A stretch of 64,000 nt of DNA from Zanthoxylum bungeanum (lineage: Eukaryota; Streptophyta; Magnoliopsida; Sapindales; Rutaceae): NCBI GenBank assembly GCA_019454045.1, contig SKCR01026814.1, positions 30,839 through 94,838 of the forward strand. The letters are read 5' to 3'. Both the position numbers and the translations under genes were made by a program. The notes below the pieces were generated by a model. It was not told the DNA's origin and made no database searches. It worked only from the letters and a program-made list of their open reading frames with translations. Below, one piece after another: positions 10,583 through 21,610 of this stretch (the stretch's first letter is position 1; each line of letters begins with the position of its first letter).

Positions 10583-12544
10583 TATTAGTGTTCCTAGAAC
10601 ATCCTAAGGATCTCTAAGAGTGATTCGTGTGTGAATATATCAAAGAGAGTTGCGGAAATTACTTACTTTGATTGGATGAGTTTCAAAACTTTTCTTTGTT
10701 ATGTAGAAGCTCCAAGCCTTCAAATTGAATTCCAAACTCTAGGATTAGTTTCCCTATCACCTTCAATTTTCTCTTTAAAGTACTATCTTGCTTGAATTTT
10801 TGCAACAAAAATCCATGGAGGGAGAGAGGAGCTCACGGTTTTTGCTTGGAGGAGAGAATGAATATTGCATTTTTGTTTTCTAAAATCTAATACAATAATA
10901 ATGACTTCCAAATTTGGTAAAATGCTTTTCCAAAAAGCAAATGAATTTTACAAGTTTCCATTTAAAACAACCAACTACTTCTATCACCAAAAAGGTGACT
11001 TATGATGTAATTTGGTGGGACCCATTTTAAATTCAAAATTTAAGTGGCTTGCTCAACACACTTCGGGCTGGGTTTGTTTAATCTGATTAAAAGAATTTTC
11101 CATCGCGACTTAATTAAATCCAATTTAATTAAATAACAATGCCTAGCAAAATTATTACAGAATTCGCTCGCGAATTAATTCCAAATTAATTCTTTCGTTT
11201 GAATTAAAATCCAATTTTAATTCTGTGTTGAAATCAGATTTCAATTAATATATCCGATATATTATTTTAGCCCAAATAAATAAATTAAATAGAAAAATCT
11301 AATTTAACTATTAAATTTATTTTACCGATTAATTCCAAATTAATCGCGTTCTCTCCTCTCGACGAATTTAATCCCAAATAAATTCTCGACGCAATTAATC
11401 CCAGATTAATTCTTTCTCTGTTAATTAATCCCAGATTAATTCTTGCCGTAATTAATCCTAGATTAATTTTATCTCTCATAATTAATCCCAGATTAATTAT
11501 GTTCGAGTCAAATCTCATCGATGAATCTTTGGGAAGCGACCCAAGAGATCCTTGGATATGTTGCAGTAAATATGGTCATCGGACTATCCGAACACGTGCG
11601 TACCCGGTACCACATTCTTAACGATTTACAAGACATGGTTGGCTTCAATCAACGCACCGTGTCTACCCAATTCTCCAGAAATATTTCTTAAAGGAATATA
11701 TAATATTTATCAGGCATAGTATACTAAGTATTGCGTATAACGATCCAGTATCGGATGTCACATGCTAGGTCTGGGGCTGGAATTGTGTCTGCCTCGTACG
11801 AACCATATATCGGATCATTGGCAACTAGTCTCTATAATCGGATAATCATGACCTAGTCATATTATCCCGATGACGGTAGTACTTAAGAGTACCAGTTCCA
11901 TATCCCTTCTTGATCATCATCTCCACAGGACTGAAGTGATACTTCCATCTTAACATCACACCCAATACACTACGATTCTCAGTATACCCAGAAGAGGCGT
12001 ACACAGAACATGTTAAAGCCCCAGATGACCAAAACCAAAGTATACTGATTGTCGCAAGTATTAGCAATGCAAGTCTCAAGTTAAGACCAAATACACCTAC
12101 CTTGATTCGGATTCCCATAGACACATAGTCATACAACCAATGGGATTCCGATGGGTCTATCCATAGTGAAGCTGTTCCCGTACCATCGGCAAACAGAACC
12201 TCCTATCACACTTGCATAAGTATCCTATACTTAAATATATGAGAACTATGTTGTTAAGCTTTCATAATGCGCACAAGTGCAATACTAGCCTATTCCGCAT
12301 TATAGATGTCCAGTCTCAATAATACAACGACTAGGGATATTTAATGATTAAACCTTTTGTGGATAATACTGTCTCATATCTTTTTAATCTGGTATTAATC
12401 ATATGGACTTTTATCATTTATATATCCAGGTAATCCAATTACAAATGAATAAAAGAGCAATTTCCTTTGTCACATAGTTAATTTTGTACTAGAACACCAT
12501 GTCATTTACAAAATAGTGATGTTATGGGTCATAATTGTCCAAAA
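10583..12544 (-). repeat. Element A LTR (3' LTR in element orientation)
   Basis: 1962 bp, matching 26115-28076 end to end. The 11110-11498 part is an array of short palindromes (separate entry). Frames at 11285-11518 and 11846-12136 are LTR shadows. Confidence 0.95.
11110..11498. repeat. Array of short hairpin palindromes in the A LTR
   Basis: At least nine perfect or near-perfect inverted repeats follow one another with 3-10-bp loops. Examples: 11110-11132 (9-bp arms, loop TCCAA), 11172-11192 (GAATTAAT, TCCAA, ATTAATTC), 11201-11223 (GAATTAAAA, TCCAA, TTTTAATTC), 11230-11242, 11247-11263 and 11326-11346. A series AATTAAT-CCCAG-ATTAATT starts at 11393, 11423, 11450 (CCTAG loop) and 11480. 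Arm sequences differ from hairpin to hairpin, but each arm matches its own partner. The second A LTR (about 26641-27030) and the B LTR (about 57120-57440) have the same design. Confidence 0.9.
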
Positions 12545-12557
12545 ATCTCCCACTTGG
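12545..12557 (-). other. Element A polypurine tract
   Basis: Minus strand CCAAGTGGGAGAT directly precedes the 3' LTR, as expected for the plus-strand primer of copia elements. The same tract occurs in element B at 36926-36938. Confidence 0.88.
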
Positions 12558-12785
12558 CCTATAACCAATCACTCAAGTGTCCAACACCTGAACTATGTAC
12601 GGGTCGCTAATGTTTATGCTGAGATATCGCTTTCATCAGCGGATCTGCAAGGTTATCATCTGATGCGATTTATTAGATCATCACATCGCCACGATGTATG
12701 ATCTCACGAATCAGATAAAACCTTCGAAGTACATACTTGGATCGTTGATGAGATCGTAATTCTTTAGCCTACGTTGTAGCCCAGC
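12558..12785 (-). other. Element A pol 3' end, no readable domain
   Basis: Lies between the RNase H motif and the purine tract. It is equivalent to 36939-37200 of element B. It holds the end of pol with stops and nothing else recognisable. Confidence 0.6.
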
Positions 12786-12932
12786 TCAGCTACTAATAGA
12801 ACTACTCCTAATATAATTAGGAATTTTATGGATCCAAAATGTTTCTTCTGCTACCTCAACTGCAGCAATATAATACGTTTTTGTTGAATCGGCAACAATA
12901 TCTTGCTTGGAAGATTTCCAGCTCACTATTCC
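12786..12932 (-). pseudogene. Element A RNase H remnant, C-terminal side of the D insertion
   Basis: RNase H degrades the RNA template during reverse transcription. The minus frame reads VSWKSSKQDIVADSTKTYYIAAVEVAEETFWIHKI, matching the copia motif VSWKSSKQ.TVADSTTEAEYIAA.EAAKEAVW. Element D interrupts the domain at 12932/12933, and the N-terminal half lies at 20560 onwards. Removing D plus one 5-bp duplicate restores the frame across the break. Confidence 0.88.
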
Positions 12933-13541
12933 TGTAGGCACTACATTTTTGCATATAAGTCCCGATGATAAGCCTCGTACGGAGGCATTACCCATTAAGT
13001 TGCGGAAGTCGCGGGAAACAGACGTCGGAATGGAAAATTCAGTAATTGATACCTCATTGGACTTAATTCATTTGCTTAGCTTTGGGTTCGCTCATTGGAT
13101 CTCTGTTTTAAAATTCATCATTGGCCCAAAACCCCGCAATCCACACCAAGCCACACACTAAGCCCACACACCACGAAGCCCACACACCAAGCCCACCAAA
13201 AAGAACTAAACACACGCCCACAAGCCCTCCAATCACAAGCCCAAGCCATTAAATAACATCCTAAAATATTCAAATACATTAAACACATGTTAAAATCCCA
13301 TAAATCACCTTCCTAATTAAATTAAATCACATGCCTAAACTAAATAAAGTAAAATCAAATCCCATAAATCACTTTCCTAATTAAATTAAATCACATGCCT
13401 AAACTAAATCAAATCAAATCAAATCCCACAAATTACCTTCCTAAAGTGAACAGATTTTTCCTTATGACACACTAATTAGAGATACCCTCCATAATTGCAT
13501 GATACTTTCCCTAACCGTACAAGGACAACCTCAACCATCCC

Positions 13542-13550
13542 CTATAAAAA
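13542..13550 (+). promoter_or_regulatory. TATA box of the D LTR promoter
   Basis: CTATAAAAA lies mid-LTR after a C-rich lead. It is conserved at the equivalent place in the other two LTRs (17569-17578, and 19968-19977 on the minus strand), which suggests the LTR promoter. The transcription start was not determined. Confidence 0.6.
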
Positions 13551-14599
13551 GACACCCAAACCAAGCTCTTAGACCCCTAGCATTGATGCCCAAGGAGAAC
13601 TCCATGCACTACCATTGAAACTCATCCCCCATTAACCCTGCATTTTCGTGAAAAGAGATCCCCAATAGCCATCCCTTGCCGTGAAAACAACCCATCCAGC
13701 AGCCCTCATTCACGCCAAACAGCAACCAAAGCCCTAGCCTTCACTCACGCCAAAACCAACCCCTAAACACACCCTCAATCACCGAAACAGTCCACCCCTG
13801 AAACCTCTATTTACCGTGAAACACAGCCAAGAAACCAGCCCTATATTCCCGTAAAATACAACAAAAGCAGCCCAGAAAAACTGCCTTAATCCTTCACCGA
13901 AACTGCCCAGAAAAATTGCCCAATTACCGCTGAAAATAGTCCCCGAATACATCTAAATAACCACAAAACAACAAGCTAAAATAGTCCCAAATTACTGCAA
14001 AAATAGTAGCCAAAAGCAGCAGCAAAAATAGAGAAAACAACAGCCCAAAACAGCGAAGCAATGAAGAAAGACATCGAACCAGTGAACCGGAGGAGTTGCG
14101 GAGCGTTAACCCTTCCGACAACCACATAACGCACTTCCAAGAGGCGACTTAAGAAGTTAGACCTGAGGGCACCCTTTTATTTATTCCCGTTCTTTTTCTA
14201 TTATTTATTATACTTTCTTCGCATGCGTATTGTTGATTCATGTATGTCGTGGCCATGGGATGAATGATTTTGTGCTATCTCTCGTGGTATATCGGATGGA
14301 AACCCAGACGTAAATTCTATAGTCGAATCCGAATGGACGGTAGTGCGGTCTGTACTTAGGATATGATTCCACGTACCACTTGAGAAACGCACATATTTCG
14401 TTTCATCTAATCTTGTGTTCATTAGGAATAGTATGTTATTTTCATGCATGATTTAGTTATTTTCTTTATGTTAGGAATTTGATTATCTCTCTTTAATTTT
14501 TATGTTTAGATAATTGTTATTTATTCATATTTCTGCATATATCAATTTAATGTGTTCATGAGATTGTGTGCTTGTCGTTATTCCGACTTATTTTTATGC

Positions 14600-14692
14600 A
14601 TGCAAACTTAGATATAGGTCTTATGCAAACTTAGATATAGGTTGTATGCGAATTTAGATATAGGTCGTATGCAAACTTAGATATAAGTTATT
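14600..14692 (+). repeat. 23-bp tandem repeat inside the D LTR
   Basis: Four imperfect copies of a unit containing TATGCAAACTTAGATATAGG. The inverted LTR has only about two and a half copies (about 18873-18930), so copy number varies between LTRs. Confidence 0.85.
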
Positions 14693-14955
14693 CTTGTGTA
14701 TGTAGGTTGCGTAGACTTGGTTATATTATCTCTTAAATCCGTTCATTACAAGAGGCATAAGTAAGGGACCATTCTGAACCCAGTGGTTTGAGGTCTTCCC
14801 TTGCGAGGGGTGAGTGCGGCCTGAAATCATTTCCCAGTTCACACTGGGTGGCGACTCCATTTTATTTCTCCGATTTAGTTCCCCGCGGGCTACTCCGTAC
14901 TCCTGACCAGGCTGCGAGCCCATAACAGCGCCGCCGATTTCTATGTCCTACAGTC

Positions 14956-14973
14956 TGGCGACTCCACTGGGGA
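14956..14973 (+). other. Element D primer-binding site
   Basis: TGGCGACTCCACTGGGGA begins three bases after the LTR. It is not the initiator-Met type used by the copia elements here. From memory, a site of this kind, assigned to tRNA-Arg, is used by Ogre-like elements; I could not verify the tRNA. Confidence 0.75.
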
Positions 14974-16958
14974 TAGAGAATCAGCCCTGAAATAATACCT
15001 TGTAATGTTTGTGATTTTTGTTTTAGTTAATCGTGTCTACAGTGGGTTGAAGGGGTTTAATCAAAGGTACTATTAAAGCTTGGTAATGGTTTGGTATCTT
15101 CCTTCATTCACTACCTTTATATAAGGAAAAGTTGTTAAGGCACCTGGATAATCCTTTACCCGAAGCTTACCGTGATGGACTAATTTGGAGGACTTATTGT
15201 TTATTCTTGTCACCAAGGCGATAAGAGCCTAAGAGTCTTGGGTATTTAAGAGAGTCTGCTCCACCTTCCCTTTGGGGAATCTTCAATAAGAAATCTGTTT
15301 GACAGTCAGTCATGTATCATCACTCATTGGGACGTACCTCAGCGTATAGAAAAGGTGCGCTCACTTGGTCGCTCGAACCCTTGAGTGGGGAGTCCTAGTT
15401 GTGGGCAATCCTTCGCCAGCGGGAGCCTTTTTCTATACCCCTATAAACCCACATGTGAACCGTAGTTATAGGACCAATAGAAAACAACCATTTATGCTTG
15501 TGTTCTGGACCATCATCATTTAGATTCAGTTGGACCTTTAGTCATGAGTTGTGAATTTTTTGGGCCATTTAAACTGGGACGAGTTCGCCTCTAATGACAA
15601 TTGGGCCAAAAGCTTCTAAAATATCGATGGGTCACTTTATGTTTAGACCCCTTATCATTTGAAATTTTTTAGCCATGTTATCGCAAAAGTGTAAACGTGT
15701 TGGGCCTTTTTCAACTGGGACAAGTTTGCACCTCGCAATAGTATGATTGAATGCTTTAAAATAATAATGGGCCGACTTATATATTCCATGCATCACACGC
15801 ATACATGCTAACATGCGGTTTTAAAAGACACCATAGATACATGTTGGGTTAGGGAAGAGGGAAGACTCATCAAGAGGCCGTTAGCGAGACTGGGGGCGAC
15901 TAGTCTACCCTTTCTCATACAGCACGGTTCGGGAATAAACCATCACATCAAGAATGCCTCGCGGATGAGGTTCAGTATGCCTGGAATGGAACTTCGAGAA
16001 TGGAGCATGGGTCGAGGCCCATATCAATATCAGTTTGGGGATGAGTCCTAGGGTCGAGGGACACACATCATCAGTAGTTTTTGGGATGCGTCCCAGGGTC
16101 GAGGCCCACACATCATCAGCAGTTTTTGGGATGAGTCCCAGGGTCGAGGCCCACACATCATCAGCAGTTTTGGATGAGTCCTAGGGTCGAGGCCCATACA
16201 TCATCAGAGGGTCGAGGCCCACACATCATCAGCAGTTTGGGATGAGTCCTAGGGTCGAGGCCCATACATCATCAGTAGTTTTTGGGATGCGTCCCAGGGT
16301 CGAGGCTCACACATCATCAGCAGTTTTTGGGATGCGTCCCAGGGTCGAGGCTCACACATCATCAGCAGTTTTTGGGATGAGTCCCAGGGTCGAGGCCCAC
16401 ACATCATCACCAATTTTTGGGATGAGTCCCAGGGTTGAGGCCCACATATTATCAGCAGCTCCAGGAATGGAGCATGGGTCGAGGTCCACATCAGCGATGC
16501 CGGGAATGACGCTCTGTGAATGGAGCATGGGCCGAGGTCCATATCATCACATGTCGGGAATGGCGCTCCGGGAATGGAGCATGGGCCGAGACTCACAACC
16601 GTGACACCTCCGGAATGAGGTTTAGCATGCCGAGAATGGAGCAAGGTTCGGAAGGGGACCACAACTTCTCAACATAGTTCGTGAATAAAGCTCAGGGAAC
16701 AAAGCCCACATTCGGTGGTTCGGGAACAAATCCCAGGGGTTGAAGCACCTCGCCACCAGATCAACTCAGTCTGGTAGTGATTCCTAGAGATCGCAGCATC
16801 TTGCAGGGATGAACCTTAGGGGTCGTAGAACCTCACCACCAGATCAACTAAGTTCGACGCAACAGGAAAGTCAAGCAGCAGCTGGCGAGCCAGATAAGTA
16901 AAAATGCTTGCATAACTTTTATAGGATTGTCATTGTCACACACTGCACAAGTCCTATC
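14974..16958 (+). other. Element D interior, noncoding, with tandem repeats
   Basis: About 2 kb with no gag or pol frame. 15560-15800 contains two diverged copies, about 130 bp apart, of a block with TGGGCC...AACTGGGAC. 15930-16680 is repetitive: a 45-bp array (separate entry) flanked by looser repeats built on GGAATGGAGCATGGG (starting about 15995, 16466, 16519 and 16575). 14974-15550 shows nothing further. Confidence 0.75.
16034..16464 (+). repeat. 45-bp tandem repeat array near the D 3' end
   Basis: About ten copies, some truncated, of a 45-bp unit with the core AGGGTCGAGGCCCACACATC followed by ATCAGCAG and a short T run. Clear unit starts are 16239, 16284, 16329, 16374 and 16419. Because the unit is a multiple of three, both strands stay open over most of it (16242-16604 plus, 16249-16662 minus), but neither is a gene. 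Confidence 0.93.
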
Positions 16959-16972
16959 AAAGAGGGGGCGAC
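16959..16972 (+). other. Element D polypurine tract
   Basis: AAAGAGGGGGCGAC ends directly at the TGTAGGCACTG start of the second LTR, as expected for plus-strand priming. Confidence 0.88.
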
Positions 16973-18570
16973 TGTAGGCACTGTATTTTTGCATATAAGT
17001 CCCGATGATGAGCCTCGTACGGAGGCACTACCCTTTAAGTTGTGGAAGTCGCGAGAAACGGACGTCGGAAGGGAAAATTCAGAAATTGATACCTTGTTGG
17101 ACTTAATTCATTTGCTTAGCTTCGGGTTCGCTCGTTGGATCTCTATTTTAAAATTCATCATTGGCCCAAAACCCCGGAATCCACACCAAGCCACACACTA
17201 AGCCCACACACCACCAAGCCCACCAAAAAGAACCAAACACACGCCCACAAGCCCTCCAATCACATGCCCAAGCCATTAAATCACATCCAAAAATATTCAA
17301 ACACATTAAACACATGTTAAAATCCCATAAATAACCTTCGTAAATAAATTTAATTACATGCCTAAACTAAATAAAGTCAAATCAAATCCCATAAATCACC
17401 TTCCTAATTAAATTAAATCACATGCCTAAACTAAATAAAATAAAATCAAATCCCACAAATTACCTTATTAAAGTGAATAGATTTTTTCTTATGACACACT
17501 AATTAGAGATACCCTCCATAATTGCATGATAATTTCCCTACCCGTACAAGGACAACCTTAACCCTCTCCTATAAAAAGACACCCAACCAAGCTCTTAGAC
17601 CCCTAGCATTGACGCCCAAGGAGAACTCCATGCACTACTGTTGAAACTCATCCCACATTAACCCTGCATTGCCATGAAAAAAGATCCCCAATAGTCATCC
17701 CTTGTAGTGAAAACAACCCATCCAGCAGCCCCCATTCACGCCAAACAGCAACCAAAGCCTAGCCTTCACTCAGGCCAAAACCAACCCTTAAACACACCCT
17801 CAATCACCGAAATAATCAACCCCTGAAACCTTCATTTATCGTGAAACACAGCCAAGAAACCAGCCTTATATTGCCGCAAAATACAACCAAAAACATCCCA
17901 GAAAAACTGCCTTAATCTTTCACCGAAACTGGCCAGAAAAACTGCCCAATTTCCGTTGAAAATATTTCCCGAATACATCTAAATAACCGCAAAATAGCAA
18001 GCTAAAATAGTCCCAAATTACGACAAAAATAGTAGCCAAAAATAGTAGTAAAAACAGAGAAAATAGCAGCCCAAAACAGCGAAGCGACGAAGAAAGACAT
18101 TGAACCAGTGAACCAGAGGAGTTGCGAAGCGTTAACCCTTCTGACAACCGTATAACGCACTTCCAAGAGGCGACTTAAGAGGTTAGACCTGAGGGCACCC
18201 TTTTATTTATTCCCGTTCTTTGTCTGTTATTTATTATTCTTTCTTCGCATGCGTATTGTTGATTCATGTATTTTGTGGCAATGGGATGAATGATTTTGTG
18301 CTATCTTTCATGGTATATCGGATGGAAACCCAGACATAAATTCCATAGCAGAATCCGAATGGATGGTAGTGCGGTCTATACTTAGGATAAGATTCCACAT
18401 ACCACTTGAGAAACGCACATATTTCGTTTCATCTAATCTTGTGTTCATTAGGAATAGTATGTTATTTTCATGCATGATTTAGTTATTTTGTTTATGTTAG
18501 GAATTTGATTATCTCTCTTTAATTTTTATGTTTAGATATTGTTATTTATTCATGTTTCTTCATGTATCAT
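16973..18570 (+). repeat. Element D second LTR, 3'-truncated
   Basis: It follows the 5' LTR from its first base to the equivalent of about 14545, then breaks at 18569-18571. About 400 bp of LTR end is missing. It is about 6-7% different from the 5' LTR in the first 240 bases by eye. Confidence 0.9.
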
Positions 18571-20559
18571 ACGTCCTATAACTCCCCAGAGGAGTCGCCA
18601 GACTGTAGGACAGAGAAATCAGTGACGCTGTTCCAGGCTCGCGGCCCGGTCGGGAGTACGAAGTATCTCCCGGGGGCCTAAACCGGAGAATAAAGGAGTC
18701 GCCACCCAGCGTGAACTGGGAAATGATTTAAGCCCGCACTCAACCCTCGCCAGGGAAGACCTTAAACCGTTGGGTTCGGAATGGTCCCTTACTTATGCCA
18801 CTTGTAATGAACTGATTTATGCGATATATAACCAAGTCTACGCAACATACATACACAAGAATAACCTACATATAATTTTGCATACGACCTATATCTAAGT
18901 TCGCATACAACCTATATCTAAGTTTGCATGCATAAAAGTAAGTCGGAATAACAGCAATCACACAATCTCATGAACACATTAAATTGATACATGCAGAAAC
19001 ATAAATAAATAAGAATTATCTAAACATAAAAATTAAAGATTGATAATCAAATTCCTAACATAAAGAAAATAACTAAATCATGCATGAAAATAAAATATTA
19101 TTCCTAATGAACACAAGATTAGATGAAACGAAATATGGGAGTTTCTCAAGCGGTACGTGAATCGTATCCCAAGTACAGACCGTACTACCGTCCATTCAGA
19201 TTCAGCTATGGAATTTATGTCTGGATTTCCATCCGATATACCGCGAGAGATAGCATAAAATCATTCATCCAATGGCCACAACATACATAAATCAACAATA
19301 CGCATGCGAAGAAATAATTATAAATAATAGAAAATAGAACGGGAATAAATAAAAGGGTGTCCTCAGGTCTAACCTCTTAAGTCGCCTCTCGGAAGTACGT
19401 TATGCGGTTGTCGGAAGGGTTAATGCTCCGTAACTCCTCTGGTTCACTAGTTCAATGTCTTTCTTCGTCGCTTTGCTGTTTTGGGCTGCTGTTTTCTCTG
19501 TTTTTACTGTCGTTTTTTGAAACTATTTTTACGGTAATTTAGGACTGTTTTAGCTTGCTGTTTTTTGATTATTTAGGTTTATTCGGGGACTATCTTCAGT
19601 GCGATTTCTGCAGTGGTAATGGACTATTTTATGGGTAGCTTTTTTTTTGGGATGTAGTTTTCGGTGATATAAGATGCAGTTTGGGGCGCAGTTTCGATGG
19701 TGAAAGGGGGCTATTTTTCAGATGCAGTTTGGGGTGAAATGAGGCTGTTTTTCAGGTGCAGTTTGTGGTGAAGGAGGCTATTTATGGGCATTTTCGGTGG
19801 TGGTTTAGGTTACTACTTCTGGGCAGTTTCGGTGGTGGTTTAGGCTACTATTTTTGGGCAGTTTTGGTGGTTGTTGTTCACGGCAATGGAGGGCTGTATG
19901 GGGATCTGCTGGTTCGATTCTTTGTGTTGGGCGTGATGCTAGGGGTCTAAGAGCTTGGTTTGGGTGTCTTTTTATAGGAGAGGGTTGAGGTTGTCTTTGT
20001 GCGGGTAGGGAAAGTATCATGCAAATATGGAGGGTATCTCTAATTAGTGTGTCATAAGGAAAAATCTATTCACATTAGGAAGGTAATTTGTGGGATTTGA
20101 TTTGATTTTATTTAGTTTATGCATGTGATTTAATTTAATTAGGAAGGTGATTTATGGGATTTGATTTGATTTTATTTAGTTTAGGCATGTGATTTAATTT
20201 AATTAGGAAGGTGAATTATGGGATTTTAACATGTGTTTAATGTGTTTGAATATTTTTGGATGTGATTTAATGGGCTTGGAGGCTTATGGGCGTGTAGGAT
20301 GGCTAGCTGGTGGGCTTGGGCTTGTGGTTGGTGGTGTGTGGCTTAGTGTAGGTTGAAGGGGTTTTGGGCCAATTATCAATTTTAAAACAGAGATCCAATG
20401 AGCGAACCCGAAGCTAAGCAAACGAATTAAGTCCAATAAGGTATCAATTTATGAATTTTCCCTTCCGACGTTCGTTTCACGTGACTTCCGCAACTAAAGG
20501 GTAGTGCCTCCGTACGAGGCTCATCATCGGGACTTATATGCAAAAATGCAGTGCCTACA
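18571..20559 (-). repeat. Inverted D-family LTR with its primer site
   Basis: On the minus strand this is a full LTR (20559 down to 18604), then three bases, then TGGCGACTCCTCTGGGGA (18600-18583) and 12 more bases. It is visibly more different from the 5' LTR than the second LTR is, especially in U5 and around 19600-19900, so it comes from another subfamily member. It joins the truncated LTR head-to-head at 18570/18571. Confidence 0.9.
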
Positions 20560-20880
20560 GTTCTGTTGTTCAAACAAAATACGTACCCTTATTACGACTT
20601 ACAGTCGCCATTATCGGTTAGGAAACTTGCAACGGTGAACCTAGTCATCTCAAGTTCTCATTCTCCATAACTTAAGAAAGCATCCTTAGTTCGTCTAAGA
20701 TACTTAAGGATGTTCTTAACATCACTCCAGTAACCATCACCTGGATCGGCCTGATTGTGACTCCAAATGCTCAAAGCATATGAGACACCAGGTCACGTAG
20801 ATGTCTTTCAATGTACGAGTTCTCGGAGAGTGCCAACAACTTTTAGATCTATCCCAGTATATCTTTATTCCTAGAATAAA
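20560..20880 (-). pseudogene. Element A RNase H N-terminal half and RT connection
   Basis: The minus strand next to the D insertion reads GYVFCLNN just before the break. Further in, about 20790-20690, is a segment equivalent to 'ALSIWSHNQADPGDGYWSDVKNILKYLRRTKD', the copia RT/RNase H connection. Stops (for example near 20600) break it. It continues into the RT at 20892-21600. Confidence 0.85.
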
Positions 20881-20891
20881 GGTTGTCTCTC

Positions 20892-21610
20892 CTAAGTTTT
20901 CATGGAGAATTTAATGAAAGCCAAGCTTTCACCGATTGTTAACATGGGAATGTCATTCCTAAGAAGCAATACATCATCAATGTATAGGACAATCATTGTC
21001 AGTGTGCTCCCACTAACCTTCTTATATACACGAGAATCATCTTCATTTTGAATAAAACCATATACCATTATGATCTCATCAAAACGTTGGTTCCAAGAAC
21101 ACAATGCTTTCTTCAATCCATAAATGGATCGATTTAACTTGCAAACCTTGTTTGCATGTTTTGGCACGACAAAACCGTCAGGATGTTGTAAACATCCTCC
21201 AAAAGGTTTCAGTTAAGGAAAGTGGTTTTGACTTTCAGCTGCCATATTTCATAAACAAAATATGCAACACTTGCAAGCATTATCCGAATGGATTTAATCA
21301 GGGTAATGGGTAAAAGGTGTCGTCATAATCAATACCATGTTGATGACGATACCCTTTCGCTACAGGCCTAGCTTTGTACGTTTGTATGTTGCCATCCATG
21401 TTTGTCTTCACCATGAAGACCCATCTGTTACCAATAGGCACAATGCCTTCTGGTATATCAACCAGTGTCCAAGCATGGTTGGTATACATGGAATCAATTT
21501 CGAACTTCATGGCACTTTGCCATATAGCGGAGTCAATACCTTGTATCGCTACCTCATACATAGCCGGTTTATTATCCTCAATAAGATTAATATCTTTATG
21601 AGGTGAGATC
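20892..21610 (-). pseudogene. Element A reverse transcriptase remnant
   Basis: Copia RT (RVT_2 type), which copies element RNA to DNA. The upstream part 21561-21298 (minus) carries WQSAMKFEIDSMYTNHAWTLVDIP and GNRWVFMVKTNMDGNIQTYKAR, then AKGYRHQHGIDYDDTF. The downstream part 21167-20892 carries KVCKLNRSIYGLKKALCSWN and the catalytic YIDD box (codons at about 20983-20972). About 130 bp between the two open parts contain stops. The catalytic YxDD box is intact but the domain is not. Confidence 0.92.

Larger units (their letters stand above)
12933..14952 (+). repeat. Element D 5' LTR
   Basis: 2020 bp, TGTAGGCACT to GTCCTACA, with 6-bp inverted tips (TGTAGG/CCTACA). It matches 16973-18570 and, inverted, 18604-20559. 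It contains AT-rich direct repeats (about 13313-13440), a TATA-like box and a 23-bp tandem repeat near 14600. Confidence 0.92.
12933..20559 (+). mobile_element. Element D: Tat/Ogre-like nonautonomous LTR element with an inverted LTR at its right end
   Basis: Order: LTR (12933-14952), primer site (14956-14973), noncoding interior with tandem repeats, purine tract (16959-16971), second LTR truncated near 18570, then an inverted primer site and a complete inverted LTR (18604-20559). Both outer ends are therefore U3 ends (TGTAGGCA inward). The flanks ATTCC (12928-12932) and GTTCT (20560-20564) look like a diverged 5-bp duplication. No gag or pol is present. LTRs of about 2 kb, this primer site and 3' tandem repeats point to the Tat/Ogre lineage. 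Confidence 0.85.

Noticed and set aside
11285..11518. Minus-strand frame with repeated INLGLI
   Set aside because: It is a translation artefact of the hairpin array in the A LTR. The same occurs at 26816-27049.
12907..13161. Open frame across the left end of D, with a near copy at 16908-17201
   Set aside because: It spans the element boundary and lies on U3 sequence of the LTR. The similar frame at the other LTR simply reflects LTR identity.
16242..16662. Long open frames on both strands (120 and 137 codons) as possible repeat proteins
   Set aside because: They arise from the 45-bp tandem repeat, whose unit is a multiple of three. They lie in a noncoding retroelement interior and have no start context or family match.
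19756..19950. Gly/Phe-rich open frame in the inverted D LTR
   Set aside because: It lies within LTR sequence that corresponds to noncoding U3/R of the other LTRs.
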